From Clostridia bacterium (GTDB lineage: Bacteria; Bacillota; Clostridia; Christensenellales; Borkfalkiaceae), in NCBI GenBank assembly GCA_017505465.1, contig JAFVPE010000004.1, positions 1 to 64,000 of the forward strand: a stretch of 64,000 nt of DNA. The letters are read 5' to 3'. The notes under the pieces were generated by a model. The model was not told the origin of the DNA. It ran no database searches and saw nothing but the letters and a program-made list of their open reading frames with translations. How positions within the stretch are numbered: position 1 is the stretch's first letter; each line of letters opens with the position of its first letter. The translations under genes and the position numbers were made by a program. Of this stretch, positions 33,455-40,874 are shown in pieces.

Positions 33455-34648
33455 ATGGGGATTTTGAACGAAGCGAAAAGATGGCAAAAGGAATTCGTAG
33501 AGTATCGGCGGTATTTGCATGAGCATGCAGAAGCGGGATTTGCGCTTGAAAAGACGGTTGCTTTTGTGGAAGAAAAGCTAAAAGAGATGGATTATACGCC
33601 GCAAAAATGCGGCAAGGCAGGCTTGACGGCGACGGTAGGCAAAGGAAACAGAACGTTTTTACTCCGTGCGGATATGGACGGCTTACCCATTCGGGAACAA
33701 ACGCGCTTGCCTTTTGCGTGTAAATCGGGGAATATGCACGCGTGCGGACACGATATGCATACCGCAATGTTGCTCGGCGCAGCAAGGTTATTAAAGGCGC
33801 ACGAAAGGGAATTAAAAGGGACAATCAAGCTCCTTTTTCAACCAGCCGAGGAACTATTGCAAGGGGCGCAGGATTGCATAGAAGGGGGCGTTTTGCGAGG
33901 GGTAAACGGAGCAATGATGCTCCACGTGATGACGGCGACGGAATTGCCCGTCGGTACGGCAGTGGTAGCGTCTTCGGGAGTAAGCGCACCTGCCGCAGAT
34001 TATTTTACCATTCAAGTGCAGGGCAAAAGTTGTCACGGCTCTGCGCCGTGGAACGGTGTAGACGCTTTGACAGCGGCGGCGCATCTTCTCGTGAGCTTGC
34101 AAGAGATTTCTGCGAGAGAAATTTCCCTTGCAAAGCCTGCCGTGTTGACCGTGGGAACGTTTTCGGCAGGGAGTGCGCCAAACGTGATTGCGGATAGCGC
34201 CATACTAAAAGGCACGCTCCGTGCCTTTGATGAGGAAACGAGGGATACCCTCAAAAAACGCTTAACAGAAATTGCCAAGGGCACGGCGAAAGCCTTTCGC
34301 GCAAGAGCGAAGATTACTTTTGACAGCGGTTGTCCAACCCTTGTCAACGATAGTGAGTTATCCGCTTTTGCGGAGAGTGCGGCGAAAGACCTGCTTGGGG
34401 AACAAGTAGTATTCAATTCGGCGCAGCTTAGCGGCGGCAGTGTGGCGGCAAAAAACGGCGGTTCGGAAGATTTTGCCTATATAAGCCAAGAAATTCCGTC
34501 CGTTATGCTTGCGCTGTCGGCAGGGGAAATAAACAAGGGGTATGAATACCCCTTGCATCACCCTAAGGCAGTCTTTGATGAAAACGCCATATGCTACGGC
34601 GCGGGATTGTATGCGCATATCGCCATGGAATGGCTAAAAAACGGATAA
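33455..34648 (+). CDS. M20D-family amidohydrolase
   Basis: This is a 397-aa zinc/manganese amidohydrolase that cleaves N-acyl amino acids, of the hippuricase/IAA-amino-acid hydrolase/N-acetyldiaminopimelate deacetylase group. Metal ligands are visible: Cys 97, His 99 and Asp 100 in HACGHDMH (95-102), Glu 132-133 in FQPAEE, and His 157 in MMLHVM; the dimerisation domain lies around 185-295 (CHGSAPWNGVDA). The C-terminal catalytic His is in YPLHHPKAVFDE. No good ribosome binding site precedes the ATG, so the start is the only plausible one by sequence but weakly supported. It is monocistronic, and a hairpin at 34655 terminates it. Confidence 0.85.
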   Translation: MGILNEAKRWQKEFVEYRRYLHEHAEAGFALEKTVAFVEEKLKEMDYTPQKCGKAGLTATVGKGNRTFLLRADMDGLPIREQTRLPFACKSGNMHACGHDMHTAMLLGAARLLKAHERELKGTIKLLFQPAEELLQGAQDCIEGGVLRGVNGAMMLHVMTATELPVGTAVVASSGVSAPAADYFTIQVQGKSCHGSAPWNGVDALTAAAHLLVSLQEISAREISLAKPAVLTVGTFSAGSAPNVIADSAILKGTLRAFDEETRDTLKKRLTEIAKGTAKAFRARAKITFDSGCPTLVNDSELSAFAESAAKDLLGEQVVFNSAQLSGGSVAAKNGGSEDFAYISQEIPSVMLALSAGEINKGYEYPLHHPKAVFDENAICYGAGLYAHIAMEWLKNG

Positions 34649-34654
34649 AAGAAA

Positions 34655-34687
34655 GGGGCAGGTATGCGTTCAACGCATACCTGCCCC
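34655..34687. repeat. REP-like palindrome acting as bidirectional terminator
   Basis: GGGGCAGGTATGCG (34655-34668), loop TTCAA, CGCATACCTGCCCC (34674-34687), a perfect 14-bp stem between convergent genes. A related palindrome lies at 36851 and a half-copy inside a gene at 42136. Confidence 0.8.
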
Positions 34688-34703
34688 TAATATATCGTCA
34701 ATA

Positions 34704-35792
34704 TTAAGAGTCAAAGTTTGCAAAAATATCGCCCGTAGAACAACGGATCGTCAGCTTTCTCGGTTGACTATAATCGGGGGTAGGGTAGATATTGCAGCTC
34801 CCCGTGGAAGTTTTCGCACGGATAAAGTAATCCTTTTGACTGCCTGCAAGGCTCACTTTTACGTCGCCCGTGTCCGTTATCAATTCCACGGTAGTGAAAT
34901 CCAAAACGCAGTCGGAAAGAGATTTGATATCGCCCGTATTCGTACTTGCGGAAAGACTTGCGCCCGAAAGATTTCCGAGAAGAACTTTTCCCGTATCGGT
35001 ACTAATCACAACCGTAGCGGCGGTCAAGGATTTAGAAATACGCACGTCGCCCGTGTCCGTTTCTATTTCCGCTTTGTTTACAACCGTTCCGTTGCCGCTG
35101 AATTTGACGTCACCCGTGTCCGTTTCAATTTTCAAGCTATCCGCTGTGAAATCCGCTGCCGCAATATCGCCCGTGTCCGTAGAAAGAGAGATATATTTAT
35201 CGCAAACAATGCTTGCATTGTCTAAGCGCACGTCGCCCGTGTCCGTTTCCACTTCCAAGGTAGACGCAGCAAAAGTGCCGCTGAATTTGACGTCGCCCGT
35301 GTCCGTTGCAACGCATACGTCTGCGAATTCGCCGTTGCCGCTTAACAGTACGTCGCCCGTGTCCGTTTTTAAGGAAAGGGAGTATTTTTTACCAATAGGC
35401 AGCGTCACGGTTGCGGTGGCGTTCGGCGTGCCAAAAAGACTAACTCTCCACCACTTCGTTGTCTTTTCGCAAAAGCTGATGCTATCTTCCGTTTCCGTAA
35501 TCTTGATTTCAGATAAATTTGCGCCTTTGCGCGTTTGCAATTGGGGATAAGTGATGGTCACTTTATCCGTTTCTTCACTAAAAACGACTTTTACGTCCGT
35601 CACGTCGAAATCCAATGCAATGCGGTTAAGAGCGCCTGCCGTTGCTTCGGTGTACGTCTTTTCCGCAACCTGTGTATTTTGAAGTGCTTTCACGTCCCAG
35701 CCCGCCAAGCCAAAGCCAAACGTAAAGAGAGCGCCGCCCAAAAGTAGTAGGGAACAACCTATAGTAAGAAATATTATCCATATCTTTTTCAT
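34704..35792 (-). CDS. DUF4097 beta-helix membrane-anchored protein
   Basis: One N-terminal membrane helix (about 5-27) is followed by a DUF4097 (putative adhesin) domain built of repeated TDTGDV strands, with at least nine copies between residues 140 and 345, forming a right-handed beta-solenoid outside or inside the membrane. It is the last gene of a PadR-DUF1700-DUF4097 operon and starts within the ATGA overlap with the DUF1700 gene. This trio is widespread in Firmicutes and thought to report envelope stress, but the mechanism is not established. Confidence 0.85.
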   Translation of the reverse strand: MKKIWIIFLTIGCSLLLLGGALFTFGFGLAGWDVKALQNTQVAEKTYTEATAGALNRIALDFDVTDVKVVFSEETDKVTITYPQLQTRKGANLSEIKITETEDSISFCEKTTKWWRVSLFGTPNATATVTLPIGKKYSLSLKTDTGDVLLSGNGEFADVCVATDTGDVKFSGTFAASTLEVETDTGDVRLDNASIVCDKYISLSTDTGDIAAADFTADSLKIETDTGDVKFSGNGTVVNKAEIETDTGDVRISKSLTAATVVISTDTGKVLLGNLSGASLSASTNTGDIKSLSDCVLDFTTVELITDTGDVKVSLAGSQKDYFIRAKTSTGSCNIYPTPDYSQPRKLTIRCSTGDIFANFDS

Positions 35793-36442
35793 GCTTTTAT
35801 TCTCCTTTCAAAAAATGAAGTGAGTTGCTTTTTGCAACCTAAGCCGACAATTTTCGTCAGCCAAGCAAAGAGCAAGGAAAGCAAAATTCCAACGCCGATG
35901 AGGGCAAGCCCTGCGCCGAAGTTCGCCAACGTACCTTCCACGTCCAAGCCGTAAGCAAAGGCGGCGATGCTGTAAACGCAGCCCGAAAGGGCAACGCAAG
36001 CAAACGTAAGCGCAAATGCGCCAAGTACAAGCACGGCAAAAACGGAAAGTAGCGTAAGCACAATGAAACCGATGATAGAAAAAACCCTGCTAACGATGGA
36101 ACGTTCTTCCTTTTTCGGCTCAATTTTGATAACAGTTTCTTTTACTGCTTGCGGCTTCTTAACCTGCGGCGTGTTTTGTTTCTCAACCTGCGGCTGCGTA
36201 GGGGAAGGCTCAACCTTTTTAACTTCTTGCGTAGGCGTGATTTCCTCGCCGTTTTCCAAAAGTATTTTTTGGGCGCAAGCCTTTGGATCGCCAAATTCCT
36301 TCAAAATTTCTTCTTCGGAAATGCCTGCTTCTAATTTGTCACCGTACATTTCCTGATAATATTCCGCAATTTTTGCTCTTTCTTCAAGCGAAAGGGGGCT
36401 CAACCCTTCCATAAGATGTAATTCCCATTCTTTCCAAGTCAT
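35789..36442 (-). CDS. DUF1700 (HAAS) membrane protein
   Basis: The N-terminal HAAS signalling-type helix domain (about 1-70: LEERAKIAEYYQEMYGDKLE, then KEFGDPKACAQ) is typical of DUF1700 proteins that partner PadR regulators. A proline-glutamine-lysine linker (70-115) precedes two to three membrane helices (120-205). Translationally coupled by 4-nt ATGA overlaps on both sides. It likely transmits a membrane state to the PadR repressor; this is inferred from operon conservation. Confidence 0.85.
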   Translation of the reverse strand: MTWKEWELHLMEGLSPLSLEERAKIAEYYQEMYGDKLEAGISEEEILKEFGDPKACAQKILLENGEEITPTQEVKKVEPSPTQPQVEKQNTPQVKKPQAVKETVIKIEPKKEERSIVSRVFSIIGFIVLTLLSVFAVLVLGAFALTFACVALSGCVYSIAAFAYGLDVEGTLANFGAGLALIGVGILLSLLFAWLTKIVGLGCKKQLTSFFERRIKA

Positions 36443-36753
36443 ACGCCACCTCCACGGGTGATAAAATCACTAATTACCTTAAACTGTTCCATGGCTTCAA
36501 CAAATTCATTGATTTTTGCCGTGCCAAGCTGTGTAATGCGAAAATATTTCCGCAGTCTACCGTTATATGCTTCCGTTCTTGCGGTCAACATACCGCCGCT
36601 TTCCAACCTTCGTAGGATAGGGTAAAGGGTGGATTCGGAAATCTCGATATACGGCGTAAGATCGGAAATGATCTTATATCCGTACGATTCTTCCTCCCGT
36701 ATCGCGGCAAGAACGCACACTTCTAATAATCCTTTTTTTAATTGAGCGTCCAT
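36439..36753 (-). CDS. PadR-family transcriptional regulator
   Basis: A 104-aa winged-helix protein of the small PadR type: LLEVCVLAAIREEESYGYKI, then ESTLYPILRRLESGGML and the wing GRLRKYFRIT. The PadR-s2 class normally represses its own operon. The promoter 20 bp upstream contains a near-palindrome (ATACTATGCATTGTAT, about 36778-36793) between -35 and -10, suitable as autorepressor site. GGAGG precedes the start. First gene of the three-gene operon. Confidence 0.9.
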   Translation of the reverse strand: MDAQLKKGLLEVCVLAAIREEESYGYKIISDLTPYIEISESTLYPILRRLESGGMLTARTEAYNGRLRKYFRITQLGTAKINEFVEAMEQFKVISDFITRGGGV

Positions 36754-36773
36754 AATGCCCTCCTTTGCATAAT

Positions 36774-36802
36774 ATTATACAATGCATAGTATTGCTTGTC
36801 AA
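36774..36802 (-). promoter_or_regulatory. perfect promoter with embedded operator-like dyad
   Basis: Minus strand: TTGACA (36802-36797), 17 bp, TATAAT (36779-36774). The spacer holds ATACTATGCATTGTAT, a dyad with two mismatches, as expected for PadR autoregulation. Confidence 0.75.
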
Positions 36803-36850
36803 GTATTTTTTTGATAAAAAATTAGTTATTTGTAATTTTTTTCAAGCATA

Positions 36851-36883
36851 AAGGGCGGTGTGCGTTGAACGCACACCGCCCTT
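36851..36883. repeat. REP-like palindrome, second copy type
   Basis: AAGGGCGGTGTGCG (36851-36864), loop TTGAA, CGCACACCGCCCTT (36870-36883). Same layout as 34655-34687 with compensating changes in both arms. Confidence 0.75.
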
Positions 36884-36898
36884 ATATACCATTCGTAA

Positions 36899-38263
36899 TT
36901 ATGCTTGTTGATTTTCAAGTGCTTTCTTTTTAGCGTGTTCGTGACGAGCACTCGTTTTCCCTTCGGGGGTAATTTCGCCCGCCTTCGTCAAAGCAAACTT
37001 GGTGAGCATCGGGCCGACAAGCTCGTAGATGAGTACGGCAAATAACGTGATGCTAACGACGACGGTTCCCACTTGCGAAGCAAGCTCGCCCTTCTCCACG
37101 GCGTGTTGTACCGTGTTCGCCATACCAAGCGCAACGCCTGCTTGGGGAAGCAGGGTAATGCCAAGGAATTTCACAATATGGTCGTCGCATTTTGCAAGTT
37201 TGGAGCTGAGCAGCGCGCCGCTGTATTTGCCTGCCGAACGGAAAATGAGATATACCACGCCGACGACGATGAGAAGTCCGCTCGTGAATACGGAAAGGTC
37301 GAGCTCCGCACCGCTGATTACGAAGAATACGACGAAAAGGGGAGCCGTCCAACGGTCTACTCTATCCATCAATTCTTCCGAGAAATCGCAGATGTTGCAG
37401 AAGATTGTACCGAGCATCATGCAAGTGAGCAAGGGAGAGAGTTTTACGTGTACAATACCGCCGATTGCAGGGTAGTCAATTAAGCAAAGGGCAATCGTTA
37501 TCAAAAGGAAGGCAACGGATACCGCAAGTCGCTTGGAGCGGGAATGGAAGAAGCGTTCGCAAAGGCTAAACAAGAGTCCCATAACACCGCCGAGCGAAAG
37601 GGAAAGCAAGATTTCAAGCAACGGCTCAATGACGATAGAAAGCACGCTTACCGAGCCCGAACCGATGCCTCTTGCAACGCCGAAAGAAATAGCGAAGAGA
37701 ATCAAGCCGACGGCGTCGTCCAAAGCAACGACGGGCAACAAGATGTTGGTAACGGGGCCTTTCGCTTTATATTGCTTGACAACCATAAGAGTTGCCGCAG
37801 GCGCGGTTGCCGAAGCGATTGCGCCTAAGATGATTGCCGCTTCCAAAGGAAGAACCTTGGGCATAGCAAAATGCAATGCAAGTAACGCCGCGTCCACGAA
37901 AAGTGTGGTAATTACCGCCTGTAAAATACCGACGATGGTCGCCTGCTTTCCGATTTTTTTGAGTTGGGAAAGACGGAACTCGTTACCAATCGAGAAAGCA
38001 ATAAAGCCAAGCGCCGCTTCCTTCAAAATCGAGAAGGATTCGAGATACTTGCTCGTGAGTCCGCCGTTTCCGTTGGACATACTCGTAAAACCGATGCCGT
38101 CCACGCCGATAAGGGTGCTCAACTGTCCAAGACAGTACGGACCGATGAGAATACCTGCGATAAGGTATGCCGTAACGGCAGGAAGATTTAAAAGCTTTGC
38201 AAGACGGGAAAGAAGAAGTCCTGCAATAAGGGCGATTGCCAAACAAAGCAACAGATTCGCCAT
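36899..38263 (-). CDS. CPA2-family cation:proton antiporter
   Basis: A polytopic membrane protein of about 12 helices with the Na+/H+ exchanger fold of the CPA2/Kef group: LPAVTAYLIAGILIGP near the N-terminus and LGAIASATAPAATLMV and LDDAVGLILFAI around 145-190, which hold the ion-binding acidic residue pair region (here ALDDAV). It lacks the C-terminal TrkA-N nucleotide-binding domain of full Kef channels. GGAGG lies 9 nt before the start. Likely involved in pH or ion homeostasis. Confidence 0.85.
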   Translation of the reverse strand: MANLLLCLAIALIAGLLLSRLAKLLNLPAVTAYLIAGILIGPYCLGQLSTLIGVDGIGFTSMSNGNGGLTSKYLESFSILKEAALGFIAFSIGNEFRLSQLKKIGKQATIVGILQAVITTLFVDAALLALHFAMPKVLPLEAAIILGAIASATAPAATLMVVKQYKAKGPVTNILLPVVALDDAVGLILFAISFGVARGIGSGSVSVLSIVIEPLLEILLSLSLGGVMGLLFSLCERFFHSRSKRLAVSVAFLLITIALCLIDYPAIGGIVHVKLSPLLTCMMLGTIFCNICDFSEELMDRVDRWTAPLFVVFFVISGAELDLSVFTSGLLIVVGVVYLIFRSAGKYSGALLSSKLAKCDDHIVKFLGITLLPQAGVALGMANTVQHAVEKGELASQVGTVVVSITLFAVLIYELVGPMLTKFALTKAGEITPEGKTSARHEHAKKKALENQQA

Positions 38264-38410
38264 AAAAGTGCCTCCATAATTTGTCTAAATCCAAACATTC
38301 TTCTATAGTATACTACTTGCGCGTGCGAAAAGCAAACAAAGAAGGGGCAAAAAATGAAAATTATGTGAAAAAAATATATTTTGGTAATTGCGAAAACACC
38401 CCTTTGTTCG

Positions 38411-38439
38411 TTGACTTTTTTGTTTGATTGTTTTATAAT
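38411..38439 (+). promoter_or_regulatory. promoter of the nfn operon
   Basis: TTGACT at 38411-38416, 17 bp, TATAAT at 38434-38439. Confidence 0.75.
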
Positions 38440-38512
38440 AGTATGCAATTAAAATTTTACCGCAAATCTTAGTTCGGATTATATTACTTTGGTTAAATCA
38501 AGGAGAACGATT

Positions 38513-39355
38513 ATGTATCAAATCGTTAGCAAAAAGTCACTGAATCCTACGGTGACGCAAATGGAAATACTTGCGCCATTCGTAGCAAAAAAGGCGCTTC
38601 CAGGGCAGTTCATCATCTTGCGTGCAAGCGAAGACGGCGAGCGTATTCCGCTCACGATTGCAGGCTACGATAGAGAAAAGGGTACGGTGACGATTATATT
38701 CCAAATTGTCGGCGCTTCTACGGAAACGCTTAACCATAAAAAGGTAGGGGAGTTTATCCCCGATTTCGTCGGTCCGCTCGGTAGACCTACGCACACGGAC
38801 GGTTTGAAAAAGGTGTGCGTCGTCGGCGGCGGCGTGGGCTGTGCGATAGCCCTTCCCGTCGCAAGAGCGCTGCACGCGCAGGGTGCGGAAGTAACGTCTA
38901 TCATCGGTTTTAGAAATAAAGATCTTGTTATTCTTGAAGAGGAATTTAAGGCTTGCTCGAACGATTTTTATATGATGACGGACGACGGCTCGTACGGCAG
39001 ACAAGGCAACGTTTGCGTGCCTTTAAACGAGCTTCTCGCCAAAGGCGAGCAGTTTGACGAAGTCATTACGATTGGGCCGCTTATTATGATGAAATTCGTG
39101 TGTGCGGCGACCAAGCCTTACGGCGTAAAGACGATTGCGAGCATGAACCCGATTATGATCGACGGAACGGGTATGTGCGGCGGCTGCCGTTTGACGGTGG
39201 GTGGACAAATGAAGTTTGCTTGCGTAGATGGCCCAGAATTCGACGGACATGAAATCGATTTCGACGAGGCAATGAGCCGTTCCCGTACGTATGCGGATTT
39301 TGAAGCGCACGAAAGGGAAGAAACCTGCAATTTGTTCAAAAAGGAGGTTCAATAA
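38513..39355 (+). CDS. nfnA: NADH-dependent ferredoxin:NADP+ oxidoreductase subunit A (NfnA)
   Basis: A PyrK/GltS-like flavoprotein with an N-terminal FAD-binding barrel (ERIPLTIAGYD), an NAD(P)-binding half (CVVGGGVGCAIALPVARAL) and a C-terminal 2Fe-2S cysteine set (GTGMCGGCRLTVGG, FACVDGPEFD). Together with the next gene it forms the NfnAB electron-bifurcating transhydrogenase found in anaerobes, which couples ferredoxin and NADH oxidation to NADP+ reduction. The start at 38513 has AAGGAG upstream; an earlier in-frame ATG-like start at 38489 lacks one. The stop is 1 nt before the nfnB start. Confidence 0.88.
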   Translation: MYQIVSKKSLNPTVTQMEILAPFVAKKALPGQFIILRASEDGERIPLTIAGYDREKGTVTIIFQIVGASTETLNHKKVGEFIPDFVGPLGRPTHTDGLKKVCVVGGGVGCAIALPVARALHAQGAEVTSIIGFRNKDLVILEEEFKACSNDFYMMTDDGSYGRQGNVCVPLNELLAKGEQFDEVITIGPLIMMKFVCAATKPYGVKTIASMNPIMIDGTGMCGGCRLTVGGQMKFACVDGPEFDGHEIDFDEAMSRSRTYADFEAHEREETCNLFKKEVQ

Positions 39356-39356
39356 G

Positions 39357-40781
39357 ATGGCTGCAAAGTTCAATATGAATCCCTTAAAAAATCCTATGCC
39401 TGCGCAAGATCCCGAAATTAGGAACGGGAACTTTGAAGAGGTTGCGCTCGGCTATACGGCGGAAATGGCAATCGACGAAGCAAAGCGTTGTATCGGTTGC
39501 AAAAACCGTCCTTGCGTAGCGGCTTGCCACGTCAATATTAAGATTCCCGAATTTATCGCAAAGGTAGCGGAAGGGGATTTTGAAGGCGCATACCAAATCA
39601 TTGCGGAAGATTCTTCCTTGCCTGCCGTTTGCGGACGAGTTTGTCCACAGGAAACGCAGTGCGAGGGCAAATGCACGCGCGGTATCAAAGCAGGCTGCGA
39701 AGCGGTTGGCATCGGCCGTTTGGAACGCTTCGTTGCCGATTGGCACAATGCAAATTGTAACGTTCAACCCGTACCTGCCCCTGCCAATGGGCATAAAGTA
39801 GCGGTTGTGGGCAGCGGTCCTGCAGGGCTTACCTGCGCAGGCGATTTGGCGAAAATGGGCTACGACGTCACCGTATTTGAAGCGTTGCACGTTGCAGGCG
39901 GTGTACTCGTGTACGGCATTCCCGAATTCCGTTTGCCCAAAGCCATCGTGCAAAAGGAAGTGGATAACTTAAAGGCGCTCGGCGTGAAAGTCGAAACGAA
40001 TATGGTCATAGGCCGTGTTATCACGATTGAAGAGCTCAAAGAAGAATACGGTTTTGAAGCGGTATTCATCGGTTCGGGCGCAGGCTTGCCTAAGTTTATG
40101 AATATCCCCGGCGAAAGCTTGAAGGGTGTGTATTCCGCAAACGAGTTTTTGACTCGTTCCAACCTTATGAAAGCGTACAAGCCCGACAGCCACACGCCCA
40201 TTCAACACGGTAAGTGCGTGGCGGTTGTGGGCGGCGGCAACGTAGCGATGGACGCGGCGCGTACGGCAAAGCGTTTGGGGGCGGAAGTACATATCGTGTA
40301 TCGCCGTGGGGAAGAAGAACTCCCTGCTCGCCGTGAAGAAATCGAGCACGCGAAGGAAGAAGGCATCATCTTTGATTTGCTCACCAATCCGACGAGAATT
40401 TTGCCTACGGAAACGGATAACCCTAGAGATCCTTCCTACGGTTGGGTGAACGGTATCGAGTGTATCCGTATGGAGCTTGGCGAACCGGACGAGAGTGGAC
40501 GTCGGTCCCCCAAGGCTGTGGCAGGCAGCGAATTTATCATTCCCGTGGACTGCGTTATTATGTCGCTCGGTACTTCGCCGAATCCTTTGCTCAAAGCAAC
40601 GACGCCCGGCTTGGAAACCCTTCGTCGCGGCGAAATTGCGGTGGACGAAGTGGGCAAAACGTCGATTGAAGGGGTGTATTGCGGCGGCGACGCGGCAACG
40701 GGCGCGGCAACCGTTATCAAGGCGATGGGCGCAGGTAAAATTGCGGCAAAAGCCATTGACGAATATATCCAAAGTAAATAA
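39357..40781 (+). CDS. nfnB: NfnB / GltD-like NADPH-dependent flavoprotein subunit
   Basis: A 474-aa protein of the GltD/glutamate-synthase-small-subunit family. The N-terminus carries two cysteine clusters for 4Fe-4S centres (RCIGCKNRPCVAACHV and VCGRVCPQETQCEGKCTRG), then an FAD Rossmann motif (VAVVGSGPAGLTCAGDLA) and an NADP-binding motif (VAVVGGGNVAMDAARTAKRL). A stand-alone copy next to an NfnA-like gene and no large glutamate synthase subunit points to NfnB. AAGGAGG precedes the ATG at 39357. The operon ends with a terminator at about 40788. Confidence 0.88.
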   Translation: MAAKFNMNPLKNPMPAQDPEIRNGNFEEVALGYTAEMAIDEAKRCIGCKNRPCVAACHVNIKIPEFIAKVAEGDFEGAYQIIAEDSSLPAVCGRVCPQETQCEGKCTRGIKAGCEAVGIGRLERFVADWHNANCNVQPVPAPANGHKVAVVGSGPAGLTCAGDLAKMGYDVTVFEALHVAGGVLVYGIPEFRLPKAIVQKEVDNLKALGVKVETNMVIGRVITIEELKEEYGFEAVFIGSGAGLPKFMNIPGESLKGVYSANEFLTRSNLMKAYKPDSHTPIQHGKCVAVVGGGNVAMDAARTAKRLGAEVHIVYRRGEEELPARREEIEHAKEEGIIFDLLTNPTRILPTETDNPRDPSYGWVNGIECIRMELGEPDESGRRSPKAVAGSEFIIPVDCVIMSLGTSPNPLLKATTPGLETLRRGEIAVDEVGKTSIEGVYCGGDAATGAATVIKAMGAGKIAAKAIDEYIQSK

Positions 40782-40787
40782 TGCGTG

Positions 40788-40819
40788 GGACGGACTTGCA
40801 AAAGTCCGTTCTTTTTTTG
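40788..40819 (+). terminator. intrinsic terminator of the nfn operon
   Basis: ACGGACTT and AAGTCCGT arms with a GCAA loop, followed by a run of seven T. Confidence 0.85.
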
Positions 40820-40837
40820 TAGTATTGAAGAATACTA

Positions 40838-40866
40838 TTGACTTAATTTGGCAAAAGTGTTAAAAT
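40838..40866 (+). promoter_or_regulatory. promoter of the YfhO-like gene, very close to the start codon
   Basis: TTGACT at 40838-40843, 17 bp, TAAAAT at 40861-40866. Only 8 nt separate the -10 box from the ATG at 40875. Confidence 0.55.
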
Positions 40867-40874
40867 AGGGAAGT